Assembly (NCBI GenBank): GCA_946803715.1
Contig: CAMPET010000153.1
Span: 61,785-125,784 of the forward strand
DNA: 64,000 nt
Direction: 5' to 3'
Source of the DNA: Beroe ovata
Lineage: Eukaryota > Ctenophora > Nuda > Beroida > Beroidae
The translations under genes and the position numbers were made by a program. Positions 43,698 to 55,297 of this stretch are shown here, piece after piece. A model generated the notes under the pieces. The model was not told the DNA's origin and made no database searches. It saw nothing but the letters and a program-made list of their open reading frames with translations. How positions within the stretch are numbered: the stretch's first letter is position 1; the number at the start of each line of letters is the position of its first letter.

Positions 43698-46600
43698 ATG
43701 TCACTCAAAACATGGCTGCCCGCTCCCTCCCTCCCCGTGGAGAACAGACAGAAGCCGTCCCGACCCGAGATCAAGACAATCGCCACCATCGGACCGCCGC
43801 CTTACGGCTCTCGCTCGGGGTGGAGTCCGCGTAACCCCGCGGATTTTGGAGACGGCGGTGCGTTCCCCGAGATACACTTCGCACAATTCCCCCTTAACAT
43901 GGGCAAGGAGGATAAGGACGCGAACAATAAAGTGGTCGCTATGCAGGTACTATAGTCTCGTGTGCTCGATTGCCAATTTCCCGCTGATCATAGCGAAAGT
44001 AGAATGGAGGGTACTTGGTAATTAGATTACTTATAAATTTGTTGTTCAATGTGCTGGGTTTATCATCTGTGATCATACATTATTTGTTCCCAGGTTGATG
44101 CCGAAGGGAAAGTTAAGTACGATGCGCTTGTGAGACAAGGCCATGGCAAAGATCGTATAATTTACAGGTACGCATCATTCCCTCTGCACTTGAGTAGAAA
44201 CTTGAGTATTCACTCACGAAACACTGCTGTAGATTCCAATCTCAGCATGACAATCACATCCTCAGTTTGACTGTCGTTTAAAAGCTCTAGTTTTAGCACT
44301 GCATCACTCTTGTGTAAAGCTCTTGTGTCGCGTGTCGCATGATCCAAGTCACATGAAGGGTAACGCGTGATTGGTAACGCATCCCTACTCACAGTAAACC
44401 GAGTGATCTGCTCCCAAAAACGGACGGTATTGAGCTTGACAAGCCGGACGAGGAAGAAGTGAAGAAGACGACTGAAGAAACGAGGAATGCTCTTGAGAAA
44501 CTCATCAGTGCTAAGGTTATAGTCACTCGGTTATAGTCACTCTCGTTAATTTCTAGATATAATAAGAGTTATATGTGATGAAATCACACTACATATGCGT
44601 GATACAATGTTTCACTCCACTTTCGCAGATATCAGCTGCTCAGCCAAACAAAGTGGCACTGGCGAATGGGCAGAAAGAACCCCCAAAATACATCAGATAC
44701 ACTCCCTCTCAGCAGGGCGTGTCCTATAATTCAGGTATCTGTTTGATTATTCTGGAGCTTTCTTCACAATAGCTGTAACATCCACAATAGCTGTAGATGT
44801 GAGTAGTTAAATGTATTGGTCATTTGCCATGTTCCACTTCATTAGGTCTCTGACGCGACTTCCTAGTTAATTTTCCAAATTGTACCGCAAAATGTTAAGT
44901 TGCAGTAGATGATAAGGACAATGAAGGAGAGAAGGTTGTTGTTGATGAAATTAAGGAAAATAGCTAACACAAAAACGCAGCTTAGAAATCAGTGATCCCA
45001 CTAGTGCACCGCCTTTACTAATTTACTCAGGTGCGAAGCAGCGTATCATTCGTATGGTAGAAGCACAGAAAGATCCCATGGAACCACCAAAATTCAAAAC
45101 AAACAAGAAAATACCCCGCGGCCCGCCATCCCCTCCCGCCCCTGTACTTCACAGCCCAACTAGGAAGGTATATACATTGTACATTGTACACTGTACATTC
45201 TGTATCATGTATACTGTAGAGTATGAAGCGCTGTTTTCAGATAATATCGATCAGTTGTAGGCAATAGTTGAATAGACACAATGTTGACACAATGTTGACT
45301 GTCATAATTGACATGTGACACAGGTGACAGTGAAAGAGCAGCAGGAATGGAAAATTCCGCCGTGTATCAGTAATTGGAAGAACCCCAGAGGTTACACTAT
45401 CCCACTTGATAAACGTCTTGCTGCAGACGGCAGAGGCCTACAGGTGGGAAGTTTGTTGGAATCATTCAATGTCGATTTTTGTCCCTTGTATTCGAGAAGT
45501 TTAGCTGTTCCAATGGTCCATTGACAATGAAATGAAATTGAACTGAAGGATAAAGACGATAACAAGTTTCCAATTTCAGGACAACACAATCAATGATAAC
45601 TTTGCAAAGTTAGCGGAAGCACTGTACATAGCAGATCGCAAAGCCAGGGAGGCAGTTGACATGAGGGCTAACATTGAGAAAGCAATGGCTGCAAAAGAAA
45701 AAGAGGAACAGGAATCCAAACTGCGGATTATCGCTCAGAAAGCTAGGGAGGAACGAAGCGGAATTATTAGAGGTAATTTCGGTGCCTTTGGGTTTGAAAA
45801 GGGGGTTTGATTACAGTATGGACAGAAAAGTCAACTGTGGATCAAGTTATAACTCACTAAAACCTACAGTTTCTTGATTATGAATTCCCCTGTTTATCGT
45901 CAGGTGACGAAGACGACGCAGAGGCTGCAGACAGAGACGAGTTGAGACGAGACAGACACAAAGAGAGGGAGAGAGACAGGCGGATCAAGCGAGCAAACCC
46001 GGGAAAAGCTGAGAAAATGAGATCTATGGAGGTATGGAAATCGAAATGGAGCACTCTATATCCAACTCTGAAATCAAAAACCTTATCTCTGACAATTTCA
46101 CTTTAACACAGGACAGAGATATAACTGAGAAAATTGCACTTGGACAAGCAGCCCCCGGCCAAGCAGAACTGTATGACCAGCGTCTATTCAATGCGTCCAG
46201 CGGTCTTGATTCAGGTAAAAAGTCAAGTTACTCTGCTTTCGTATTTTCTAAGTCGATTCGGGTTCCAACAAACCGAAACTATTCATAGCCAGTGGTACGG
46301 TCACATTCTGCGAAAGTACGCCGCGCGCGCAATCCAAACGACATCATACTGATGGGTTACAATCCCAATCACTATTTCAACATGTCACCGACACTCGTAA
46401 AATAGAGCGCGCGCATTTGTGGACATTAGGCCAGTTTTGCCTTACCTACTGAATTTCCTCAGGTTATGGACTTGATGATGACCAATACAATGTGTACGAT
46501 CAGCCTTGGCGGAAAGGTGGTGGGAGTGCCGCAAACACGATATACCGACCCAAGAAGGACCTGGACAGCGACTTATATGGAGACAATGTTGAGGAATACA

Positions 46601-46899
46601 CCAAAAACAAACGGTAGGAATAGAGAGTGGACTCATACAATTTGTCCGATTTCAGCGCCTCTTATATTATTCGATATTTACTATCGCATCATACATGACA
46701 ATGAATATACCCTAATAGGTTTGTGGCTGACAAAGAGTTTGCGGGTACAGACCACACTGCCGCAAGAGAAGGCCCGGTCCAGTTTGAGAAGGATATTGTA
46801 GAAGAGGATCCCTTCGGTTTGACACAGTTCTTGACCGATGTCAAAAACTTGAAACGGCCTCGCGAGGACGAGGCTAAGGGACGAAAGAGGAGAGGGTAA
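43698..46899 (+). CDS. SNW1: SNW domain-containing protein 1 (SKIP), spliceosome component
   Basis: Eleven exons (43698-43946, 44094-44167, 44395-44515, 44629-44734, 45031-45167, 45324-45443, 45580-45772, 45904-46031, 46112-46214, 46463-46613, 46719-46899) encode 520 residues, close to the usual 536 of animal SNW1. The N-terminus has the family pattern: PPYGSRSGWSPRNPADFGDG, FPEIHFAQFPL. The SNW domain follows, with KYIRYTPSQQG, MVEAQKDPMEPPKFK, and IPPCISNWKNPRGYTIPLDK (the SNWKN signature) with LAADGRGLQ. Then come a charged helical region (AREERSG, RRDRHKERERDRRIKRANP) and the acidic C-terminus with YNVYDQPWRKG and FVADKEF. The protein acts in the catalytic spliceosome and as a transcription co-regulator. 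Splice phases all agree. Intron 4 contains an extra in-phase exon-like segment (see findings). Confidence 0.97.
46305..46425. repeat. GC-rich repeat patch in the last SNW1 introns
   Basis: TACGCCGCGCGCGCAATCC and ATAGAGCGCGCGCATTTG lie in intron 10, similar in tone to the dispersed GC-hairpin family but without its full signature. Confidence 0.35.
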
Positions 46900-47489
46900 A
46901 GAACATAATATTGTGTCTCGAGAACAATGAATGTCTGAAATGTTGACAACTTATATGGAGACAAGATAGTATATTTAATCTGACTATCAGTTTTATCAGC
47001 TGTTTTCTCCTATGATTCATTCAGGACCGTTAAAGGACTTAAACGTATAAAAACTGTGGAAGTTTGCTAACTTTAATTCACGCAATGTGGTTCAGCTGAT
47101 ATCAATGTTAAATATCCGAAATGACGTGTTCCTGACCTTCTTAAGCCCGTGTTTCAATTCTCTACCAATACTACGTTTTAAAAGTGGCCTCTTGTTGATG
47201 GTCCCCGGGTAATTATCTCCAAATATTGAGATAATTAGCCCAATTAACGAAACTCATGCCACTATCTGGAAACACTAGCGTGACATGATGGTTTCAAATT
47301 TCATTACCGTGTCACCAAAGATGTCAAACACTGATGCTTTCGCTATGTTCCTTTGTCACTTACCATGATCAGATCATTTATATCCAAATTCTCACTTACA
47401 GGCGCTCATGAATAACGATTAAATCAAAAGCTCGGATCCACGTAAAATTTTCGAACAACCGTCTTATGAATATTTTCTGAACCGTCTTA
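46900..47489. other. Intergenic interval between SNW1 and the K2P gene
   Basis: I see no gene. It should hold the SNW1 3' end and the K2P promoter; no clear AATAAA or TATA stands out. Confidence 0.4.
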
Positions 47490-47546
47490 TTGTCGAACCA
47501 ACTCAGTTACACTAATACAGTTCAATTCTGTACGACCGGGGCAAAC

Positions 47547-49275
47547 ATGTTGCCGATGGAAAGGGAGCGATCAGCTCTTCAGAGATCTGTGTGTCAGATG
47601 GTCAGTCTGATTGCAGCACAGTTTGTCTTTCTCATGTCAGGAGCGGCGGTTTTCATGTGGCTTGAGAGAGGAACTGCACAAGCCAGCTACAGAGAAACTC
47701 TGGGTATATAATTGAAAATATGTCTCAATTGAACAAGTCCTGATAGTGAATTATTGGTGCAAAAATGAGACACCGCATAATTATCAAATTCACTATCTTA
47801 GAGGCGCTGACCGAAGTACGGAAGACGCTCAACCTAACGCCACATCAAGAGGAAGTTCTACAGGACGCATTTGGGAAGGGGTTTAGTTTCTCTGACGACA
47901 ATCTGCCTCCACCGGCTGAACATGCCTGGGACTTCATCTCGACACTCTACTTCAGTATCACTTCAACCACAACCATTGGTTTGTGTATCTGCATGTACAT
48001 CGATCATATCAATGACATCTACAGCCATTTATAGCCATGGCTATTATTATGGCTATTGGCTTAGATCCCCTGGCAAATACGCGGGAGTACGAATATGTCG
48101 CGAATGTCGATTCTATGCAGATATGGACACAGATATGTCCAATTGCAGGATATGGACACAGTAGCCCGGAGACAGCCGAAGGACAGCTATTCTGTATCCT
48201 GTTCAGTTTGATGGGAATCCCATTGCACATGGTTACATTGGGATCGATCGGCAAACATCTTAGTTCACTCGTTTCCAGGTACAGACCATGACGCCGCTAC
48301 CGGGCTTTAAATTCTTTAATTGGATATCGTTTCTCAATTTGGAAGAACAACCAACCAATTATTGACTAAAACTGATAATAGGTTTCTGGACTGGTCAGCT
48401 GGGAGATACATAGTGAAGGAACAGGGACGAAAAGACATAGGAACATTCTTGATAACATCATCTCTGCTAGGACTATTCGTCATATTCAGCGCAGGGTAAG
48501 TAGACTGAATATAGTGTCAAATACCACGCATCATGATATTATCTCCTGGCATTCTCAGATCAGTGAGACTGGTTATGGGCAACGTTTCTTACATCGAAGC
48601 TGTGTATTTCATCTACGTGACCATTAGTACGATCGGATTTGGTGATTTTGTCATCAGATTCGAGCAGCACGAAGATCACAATAGGGTGGTGAGTTTTCGA
48701 ACACAGGATCACGGGAAATAACATTTTGTTTATAATTTCCGACTGAAAAACCGTTTTCACCCAGATGATTCTGATTATGTGGGCTGTTTCCCTTTACGTT
48801 GGAATGTCCCTGCTGTCTGCAACCATTGTCAGCATTTCTACTCGGGCTAAACAAAGCTACAGGACTGTTTTTGACTACTGGGATAAGCTTGTCCTCAGGA
48901 AAGCATTCAAGAACGCACAGAAACCAAACACCGACGAAGAAAAACAGGAGGTGATATGAGATCGTATTTCTGGCAAAACCAAATCCGAACACGAAAATTT
49001 GCAACAGTGACATTCCTCAGGAGTTTATACTGGTGGACAAGAGATTCCTGATAGCACAGTTAGACCTTCAGACTGACCCCACAAAACGAGCCGAAATTCA
49101 AAAGTAAGGGAATGAAAATCATCTCACTGAATCCACTTTCTACACCATTAGATTTGAACGCCAGTCTAACTGATTTCACTATAACAGGTGGCTGGATGCA
49201 TACGACCTAGGATCACAGGACTCTAGAGATTGGTCGAGTTCTGAGGAATCTGACCCAAATGAGGATGCTTCGTAA
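47547..49275 (+). CDS. Two-pore-domain potassium channel (K2P)
   Basis: Eight exons (47547-47703, 47802-47978, 48149-48278, 48382-48495, 48559-48688, 48765-48950, 49021-49103, 49188-49275) give 354 residues. The layout is M1 (about 17-38), a long extracellular loop, pore 1 TTTIGYGH (G112-Y113-G114), M2, a cytoplasmic loop, M3 (about 165-190), pore 2 TISTIGFGD (G219-F220-G221), M4, and an acidic Ser-rich C-tail ending SSEESDPNEDAS. The GYG/GFG filter pair and the 4TM/2P order define the family of background K+ leak channels. The subfamily (TWIK, TREK, TASK) cannot be fixed. An alternative in-frame ATG lies at 47490; 47547 was chosen because it starts closer to M1. The pore-1 filter codon is split by an intron, as in many animal K2P genes. 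Confidence 0.95.
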
Positions 49276-49349
49276 TGGGGATTGACAATATGGAAACACT
49301 AAAATTGTAAAAATGTAACGGAAATTCATATATATATGTTATTACATTA

Positions 49350-50080
49350 CAATACTTCTTGATTTGGTAGACTCACTGACACTTGTTCTTGCATCGCCAA
49401 TTTTCCCTCTGGTACCGTTTCCATCCGTTTCAGGGTCTCCCAAATCAGCTCGGACAAAATAAATATGGGTAGATAACATAGAATAATCATATATCTTAGA
49501 ATTTTATAGATGGAAAAACATTGATTGAGAAAATAATTATATTCGATATTCATTTAACAAATGATTTGGGGTTGTATCTTGGTTTCAAATTTCTCGAAAA
49601 AGAGTAATAAATTATTTTCATGTCAGGTATGAATACATACATAAATATTATGTGAAGCTAGGAGAAGAGATAAATAGTTGTGGTTTGCTGTCAAGACAAG
49701 ACTGTACATCAAATAAATACGAAAATGTAATCACTCTTGCGATATAAACGCTCATTGCTAGTAGACATGAGGTGAGTACACTGGTTCGGTTGCATTTGCG
49801 TGCGTGGGATAAAATTGTAGAGGAACTCGCAGAAAAAGAATACAGGAACGGTAAGGTTTTCAAAATTTGTAAATGAGTCATCTATCGCAAGAGGGAATCC
49901 AAATATCAGCAACAAAATTCATTTCCTAAAGACATGAGACCCATTCTAAGGTTACTTGCTCTTTAATCAAAAAGAAATGAGTGATGGTTTTGACAAGGGA
50001 GCAGGGTCAATTAATTTTCAGATGCTCATTGAGAATGGCGCCAAATTGGGGATTTGCTATAAGTAACCTTAAATGGAGGT
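49350..50080 (-). pseudogene. Possible degenerate seven-transmembrane receptor fragments
   Basis: Minus-strand frames contain NFILLLIFGFPLAID then FFFCEFLYNFI, and in a shifted frame NRTSVLTSCLLAMSVYIARV, which resembles TM2, the TM3 entry Cys and the TM3-DRY region of rhodopsin-like receptors. About 190 bases on, another hydrophobic frame (ILRYMIILCYLPIFILSELI) ends at a stop. The pieces need at least one frameshift and lack the DRY triplet, so if real this is a dead copy. Hydrophobic frames also arise by chance in AT-rich DNA. Confidence 0.2.
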
Positions 50081-50263
50081 CTCACTGAATCAGAAATGCA
50101 TGATATTATGGTCGTTACGGATACCGCCGATTTTTGAGCCACTCTTTTTGAAGAAAAGGTACAAAATAAAGCTTTTTTAAAAACTTAAATATGCTTCTTT
50201 TTCTTTTCTATTGTTTCCACTTTCGAGGGATACAATTAAAACATTCTGGTTGTAATGATATAA

Positions 50264-53200
50264 TTACCGTTCGTAATATCGCCGATTGGGAGCCCTGTTT
50301 CCACCCCGTGGCGGAGCCATATCTGCAATAAATTCGTTATGAACTGAATTTCACAAGCAATACAGCAGTTTCGCTCGTGCGCGCACTGCTGAATGCAGTA
50401 CATTTTAAAAACAATCTAACCCCGAATTTCACAAAGCCAATGTGTTTAGCACAACAGTGGCGCGCGTGCGATTGATCGACTCGACGAAAGGCGCGCATGA
50501 TCAATTTACACTTCAACCGTTGACTTACTTGGTAATCGGTTCTGGTAGGGCATATAGCCTGGCGTAGGACTGTTGTTTGAACTACCACTATTCCCACCAC
50601 TTTCATTGAACAACTCTACGTAACGGTTTCCTGAGAGAACGCGCATTTGAGTTTGGGTTACGGAGCGTTTTACAAATGTTAATTACAATATCTCACTATT
50701 TTTACGGATATCTCATATTATGATTAATCAAGTCTCACATACCTAGATATTCCTTATCTTTGGAGAGAGCATTAGTCAAGTCAGCATAATTGGCAAATGT
50801 TACCTGCAATGATCCAGTGATAATCTCTAGAAATACTAACACAGTACTGTGAGTACAACACAGTACTGTAAGTACAACACAGTACAACACAGTACTGTCA
50901 GTACAACACAGTACTGTCAGTACAACACAGTACTGTGAGTACAACACAGTACTGTAAGTACAACACAGTACAACACAGTACTGTCGGTACAACACAGTAC
51001 AGCACAGTACAACACAGTAATGTCAGTACAAGAGAGTACGACACAGTACTGTGAGTACAACACAGTACTGTCAGTACAACACAGTACAACACAGTACTGT
51101 CAGAACAACACAGTACTGTCAGAACAACACAGTACTGTGAGTACAACACAGTACTGTGAGTACAACACAGTACTGTCAGTACAACACAGTACTGTCAGTA
51201 CAACACAGTACTGGCAGTACAACACAGTACTGTCAGTACAACACAGTACAACACAGTACTGTCAGTACAACACAGTACAGCACAGTACTGACAGTACAAC
51301 ACAGTACTGTCAGTACAACACAGTACAACACAGAACTGTCAGTATAACATACCTCAGCTTCGCCCGACGGTCTCCCTTGCCGAGTGAAGACAATTTGAAT
51401 GTGAAGAGGAAGTATCGGATCAAAGAAATCCGCTATATCTTGTTCTGTTGCTTCGAATGGCAAACCTGCGAAAATAAGCATTCAAATACTCTGACATTTT
51501 CCCTTCCTAGTTTCTTTGAGGCTAGAATTCATACGCCACGTGAAATTAAAATAATTCTTTAGAAGATGTATTTCTTGGTTACTATATGGAGAAAGCTACT
51601 CAATAAAAAATTTGTTTAATGATATAAGTCTAGGGCAAGTTTTCACTGGGCGATCAACCACCAATCACCAGTCAGAAATATCATGTATGATCCTTTACTT
51701 GCCATCATAATACGACCACACAATACTCAAGCTCCCCCCCCCAATATCTGTGATCTGATAGCTAACCGCACGGACAAAATAAGTCTTGATCTTACCCTCT
51801 CCTCTGTTCCCACCTCTCACTTTGCACCCCCTCTCCCTCACCTCCTCACCCCCACCGGCCACCACTCTCAGTGCGCCCCCACTNCTGTCAGTACAACACA
51901 GTACTGTCAGTACAACAGAGTACAACACAGTACTGTCAGTACAACACAGTACTGTGAGTACAACACAGTACTGTCAGTACAACACAGAACTGTCAGTACA
52001 ACACAGTACTGTCAGTACAAAACAGTACAAGTTACAACACAGTACAACACAGTACTGTCAGTATAACATACCTCAGCTTCGCCCGACGGTCTCCCTTGCC
52101 GAGTGAAGACAATTTGAATGTGAAGAGGAAGTATCGGATCAAAGAAATCCGCTATATCTTGTTCTGTTGCTTCGAATGGCAAACCTGCGAAAATAAGCAG
52201 TCAAATACTCTGACATTTTCTCTTCCTTATTTCTATGAGGCTAGAGTTCATACGCCACGTGAAAGTAAAATAATTCTTTAGAGGATGTATCGCTTGGTTA
52301 CTATATGGAGAAAGCTACTCAATATAAAATTTGTTCAAGTCTAGGGCAAGTTTTCACTGGGCGATCAACCACCATTCAAAAATATCAGGGAAGCAATGTA
52401 TGATCCTTTACTTCCCATGACAATACGACCACACAATACTCAAGCTCCCCCAAACATCTGATAGCTAACTGCATGGACAAAATAAATCTTACCCTCTCCT
52501 CTATTCTCAAGAAATAACGCTTCATCTCTTCCCCTATGCTTCTTGACCAATGACTTCCCATTCGCATATGGAATCCCTGCCCCTACACCTCTCTCCACTC
52601 CCACTCACTCCACCTCGAACCCCCCTCCCTCCCCTCCTCTCCCCCCACCTCTCACCTTGACCCCCTCTCCCTCACCTCTCATACGAAGGGAGTGGTAGGG
52701 TCGAGGTGGCATCCTATGAGGAGGTGGCGTTGCCCAGCCCCCGCCGTCAGGGTACACATTGTATCCCGAGTTCTGATCCCCTGAATACGAGCCCCACGGC
52801 TTGAGCGGCTTCATGGGCCGCGACTTGGGCATTTCATCCAAATCTGTCACGTTATATGCTTGGAACACTTCGATATACCTGGAATTTCAGTGATGAGTTG
52901 TAACATCAAACCTAACTCAATCATACTGGGATGATTCCCGTACCAAAAATGGTCAAATCTGCACGAGGAATATGAAACCTGTGACCGATTTTCTCCATAT
53001 GACGGTTGAGAGCATCCTTCATATCGCTATCCTTCTCAAACTGCACATACCCATCCCCAGCTGCCTGACCTGCAGATAATTGGGATATTATAGCTCAGTG
53101 CACTATAGCTGTGTACTATAGCTCATTGCACTATAGCTGTGTGTACTAATATTGTTTTCTCATCAATGTAGCTCAAAGCAAAGTCTACTAACGGATAATG

Positions 53201-54235
53201 GAATCATACATCAGGGGAATCATATATTATCAAAATACAGTATAAAATATAAGACGCAATGTCACAACAGTCAGATTGTTTAACTAGTCACTATTCGTGG
53301 GATTTATGTATATTGTATAGTGTATACTTCCAAAAGCTTCCATGTGCACAGTGTTCAAGCCAATATTCTAACTTGAAAAGGTACAAAAAACGTGTATTTC
53401 ATAAAACACGCCGTTTACACGTCGTAAGTACGATGCGTGGAATCTAACGTGGTCTGAGCTTGAATTGTGGACAATCTACTATAATATACGTTTCGAAAAT
53501 ACCTACTGAGTATACGTTTCGAAAATACTGAATAAATTGTTTGGAATACTGATTAAAGGAGTGAATTGAGACTTATGCGCGAGGCTATATGTATGTAGCT
53601 ACTTACAACTACTATATAGTTATTGTAGTAGTTAGATACTGTGTAGTTACTGTGGAGTTACTGTGAAGTTACTGTGTAGTTACTGTGTAGTAACTAGTAA
53701 CTACACAGTAACTACAAAGTAATTAGGTACTAGCTGCACAGTAACTACTAGTTACTAGTAAGGTTATTTGAAGTTATAGTTTCCTCAGTTTACCCAGTTA
53801 CCTCTCGGATCCTTGACAATCACGAGCTTGCTAATACTCAACCCACTGAACAGCTTCTCAATCTCATTGTCAGTGGTTCTAAACGGTAGTCCTGGGAAAG
53901 TGTATAACTATGCGTTACTGTGTTGCAGCATTCAAGTACTGCAACTCAATTTGAGGAAGTATTTACAGGTAGAGAAGATGGTTGAGGAATACATCGCGAG
54001 CGGCTATAAATGAGATGACTCCATAATATAGTGAGATGATTCAGTACTGGTGGTTGTAACATCGCCACAGCCAATAATATCACAGTGTGACAAGAAATGC
54101 CGTGTCACAGTGTCACACACACACTCACACACACACACACACACACAAAAACAAAAAAAAAAAAAAAAANNNNNNNNNNNNNNNNNNNNNNNNNNNNNNN
54201 NNNNNNNNNNNNNNNNNNNCACACCCACACACACA

Positions 54236-54279
<44 letters not shown>

Positions 54280-55029
54280 CACGCACACACAGACACACAC
54301 ACACACACTCACCCCTGAGTCTCACAATAGGGCAGCTCTCTCTCACTTCCTCCCCCTGTGTTTTGAGTGTCTGTTTCATTGTCTCCTCTGTACACCTCTC
54401 CACCTCCAGATATCTCCGGCCAAGATACCGGTGATGCTGGAGCAGTGCTTTCCGCATATCCGGGGCCGATATNGCAACGAAATGGCACCTGCACCGCCAC
54501 GGACGGCAGAGGGACTACGTTCATATCAACTTATTTTAGGGGAAATATTAAGTGGCTGCGAAACCCAAACAATTTTAATTGTTTTTGACTATAATTATGA
54601 GTAACAATTATTACTCTTAATATCCAGTGTAATAATTGTTACAAGTGGAGCATCGTACCTGTTTGAGGGTTGAAGAGAAAGTGGACACCCTCCCCCTTCC
54701 CTCCCTTGATATCACATCCCGAGAAGAAGAGAGCCACATCATGTGATGTAGCCGAGTAGGGCAGCCCCCTCACTTTCACAATGAATGGCTCCTCCTGGAG
54801 ATATGAACTGGTGATGGGGTTTCATAGACGATTCACGTCACGCATGACGTGACGCGTAACGTGTCCTAACTAGTCGTGACATGCCACGTCACGTGCAGTG
54901 TCATCCACGTTTTGTTGGAGTCGTACCACCATGCCCCATTTTGACGGGTGTTCTAGTATATATATATATAATGATTCATCATGATACTGAGCTACTAATT
55001 ACCTCATTTTTCACCAGCTCCCCATTCAT
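50264..55029 (-). CDS. hnRNP H/F-like protein with three quasi-RRMs
   Basis: Ten minus-strand exons (55029-55003, 54794-54659, 54514-54313, 53891-53802, 53069-52979, 52878-52676, one copy of the RRM3 exon at 51465-51353 or 52184-52072, 50803-50743, 50630-50529, 50322-50264) give about 360 residues. RRM1 contains FIVKVRGLPYSATSHDVALF, RRM2 contains RLRGLPFRTTDNEIEKLF, and RRM3 has GLPFEATEQDIADFFDP. Each ends in an RY(I/V/L)E(V/L)F-type strand (RRYLEV, HRYIEVF, NRYVELF). The GLPF loops in place of classical RNP aromatic motifs mark the qRRM class that binds G-tracts and controls splicing (hnRNP H/F, GRSF1, ESRP). A Gly/Tyr/Pro linker follows RRM2, and the tail ends NRAPNRRYYER. Exon 54514-54313 contains a single N (54473); it reads in frame only if the N is ignored. 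Confidence 0.85.
50838..51345. repeat. Minisatellite CAGTACTGTCAGTACAACA filling an intron
   Basis: About 25 copies of a unit near 20 bases (ACACAGTACTGTCAGTACA, with shorter ACACAGTACA variants) run from the acceptor side of one hnRNP H/F-like exon almost to the donor of the RRM3 exon. Each unit has the AGTACT palindrome. A second array of the same family lies at 51885-52062, in front of the other exon copy. Both strands stay open for long stretches, giving spurious Thr/Gln/Tyr or Cys/Val/Leu frames. Confidence 0.95.
51346..52480. repeat. Duplicated RRM3 exon block flanking a single N
   Basis: The RRM3 exon and its flanks occur twice, at about 51346-51790 and 52063-52480. Exon sequences are identical, while the surrounding introns differ by substitutions and small indels. 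The single N at 51884 sits between them and each copy is preceded by the same minisatellite. The most likely cause is two haplotypes left unmerged in the assembly; a true exon duplication is the alternative. Confidence 0.8.
53600..53775. repeat. Palindromic minisatellite GTAGTTACTGTG
   Basis: Repeats of GTAGTTACTGTG run rightward, then turn into the complement CACAGTAACTAC around an ACTAGTAACTA centre. This would form a strong hairpin in an intron of the hnRNP H/F-like gene. A related GTGCACTATAGCT repeat lies at 53097-53142. Confidence 0.8.
54111..54310. repeat. (CA)n tract with a 50-base assembly gap
   Basis: (CA)n and an A-run lead into 50 Ns (54170-54219), followed by more (CA)n. The gap length is the conventional placeholder size. 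It lies in the intron between RRM1 and RRM2 exons, and translations of the CA tract are not genes. Confidence 0.95.
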
Positions 55030-55297
55030 GACCCTAAACCCTAGAGTAGTAGGAAATGTTAACAAATGCAAGATTAAACGAAAATCGGAACTTTTCTGAG
55101 TTTCACTAAATTTTTTAAATAGATGGACATGACACAAACATTGAACTTAAACTGCAACCACGAATTAAAGAATTCACAAATAAAAATCAACAAATCAAGC
55201 ATTGAAAATTACAAAGAAAATGGTCAGCTAAACGTAAAATAAAATAATATCTTGAAAATTAACCATGTGAAAAGTGGATGAAATAAATACAAATAAC

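Noticed and set aside
50838-51345. CRISPR-like regular repeats
   Set aside because: Units are contiguous without unique spacers and the DNA is clearly animal; it is a minisatellite.
50735-52106. Long Thr/Gln/Tyr- or Cys/Val/Leu-repeat open frames on both strands
   Set aside because: They are translations of the roughly 20-base minisatellite, open in several frames at once, and lie in introns of the hnRNP H/F-like gene.
54004-54604. Thr-His or Cys-Val repeat proteins
   Set aside because: Produced by the (CA)n tract around a 50-base assembly gap.
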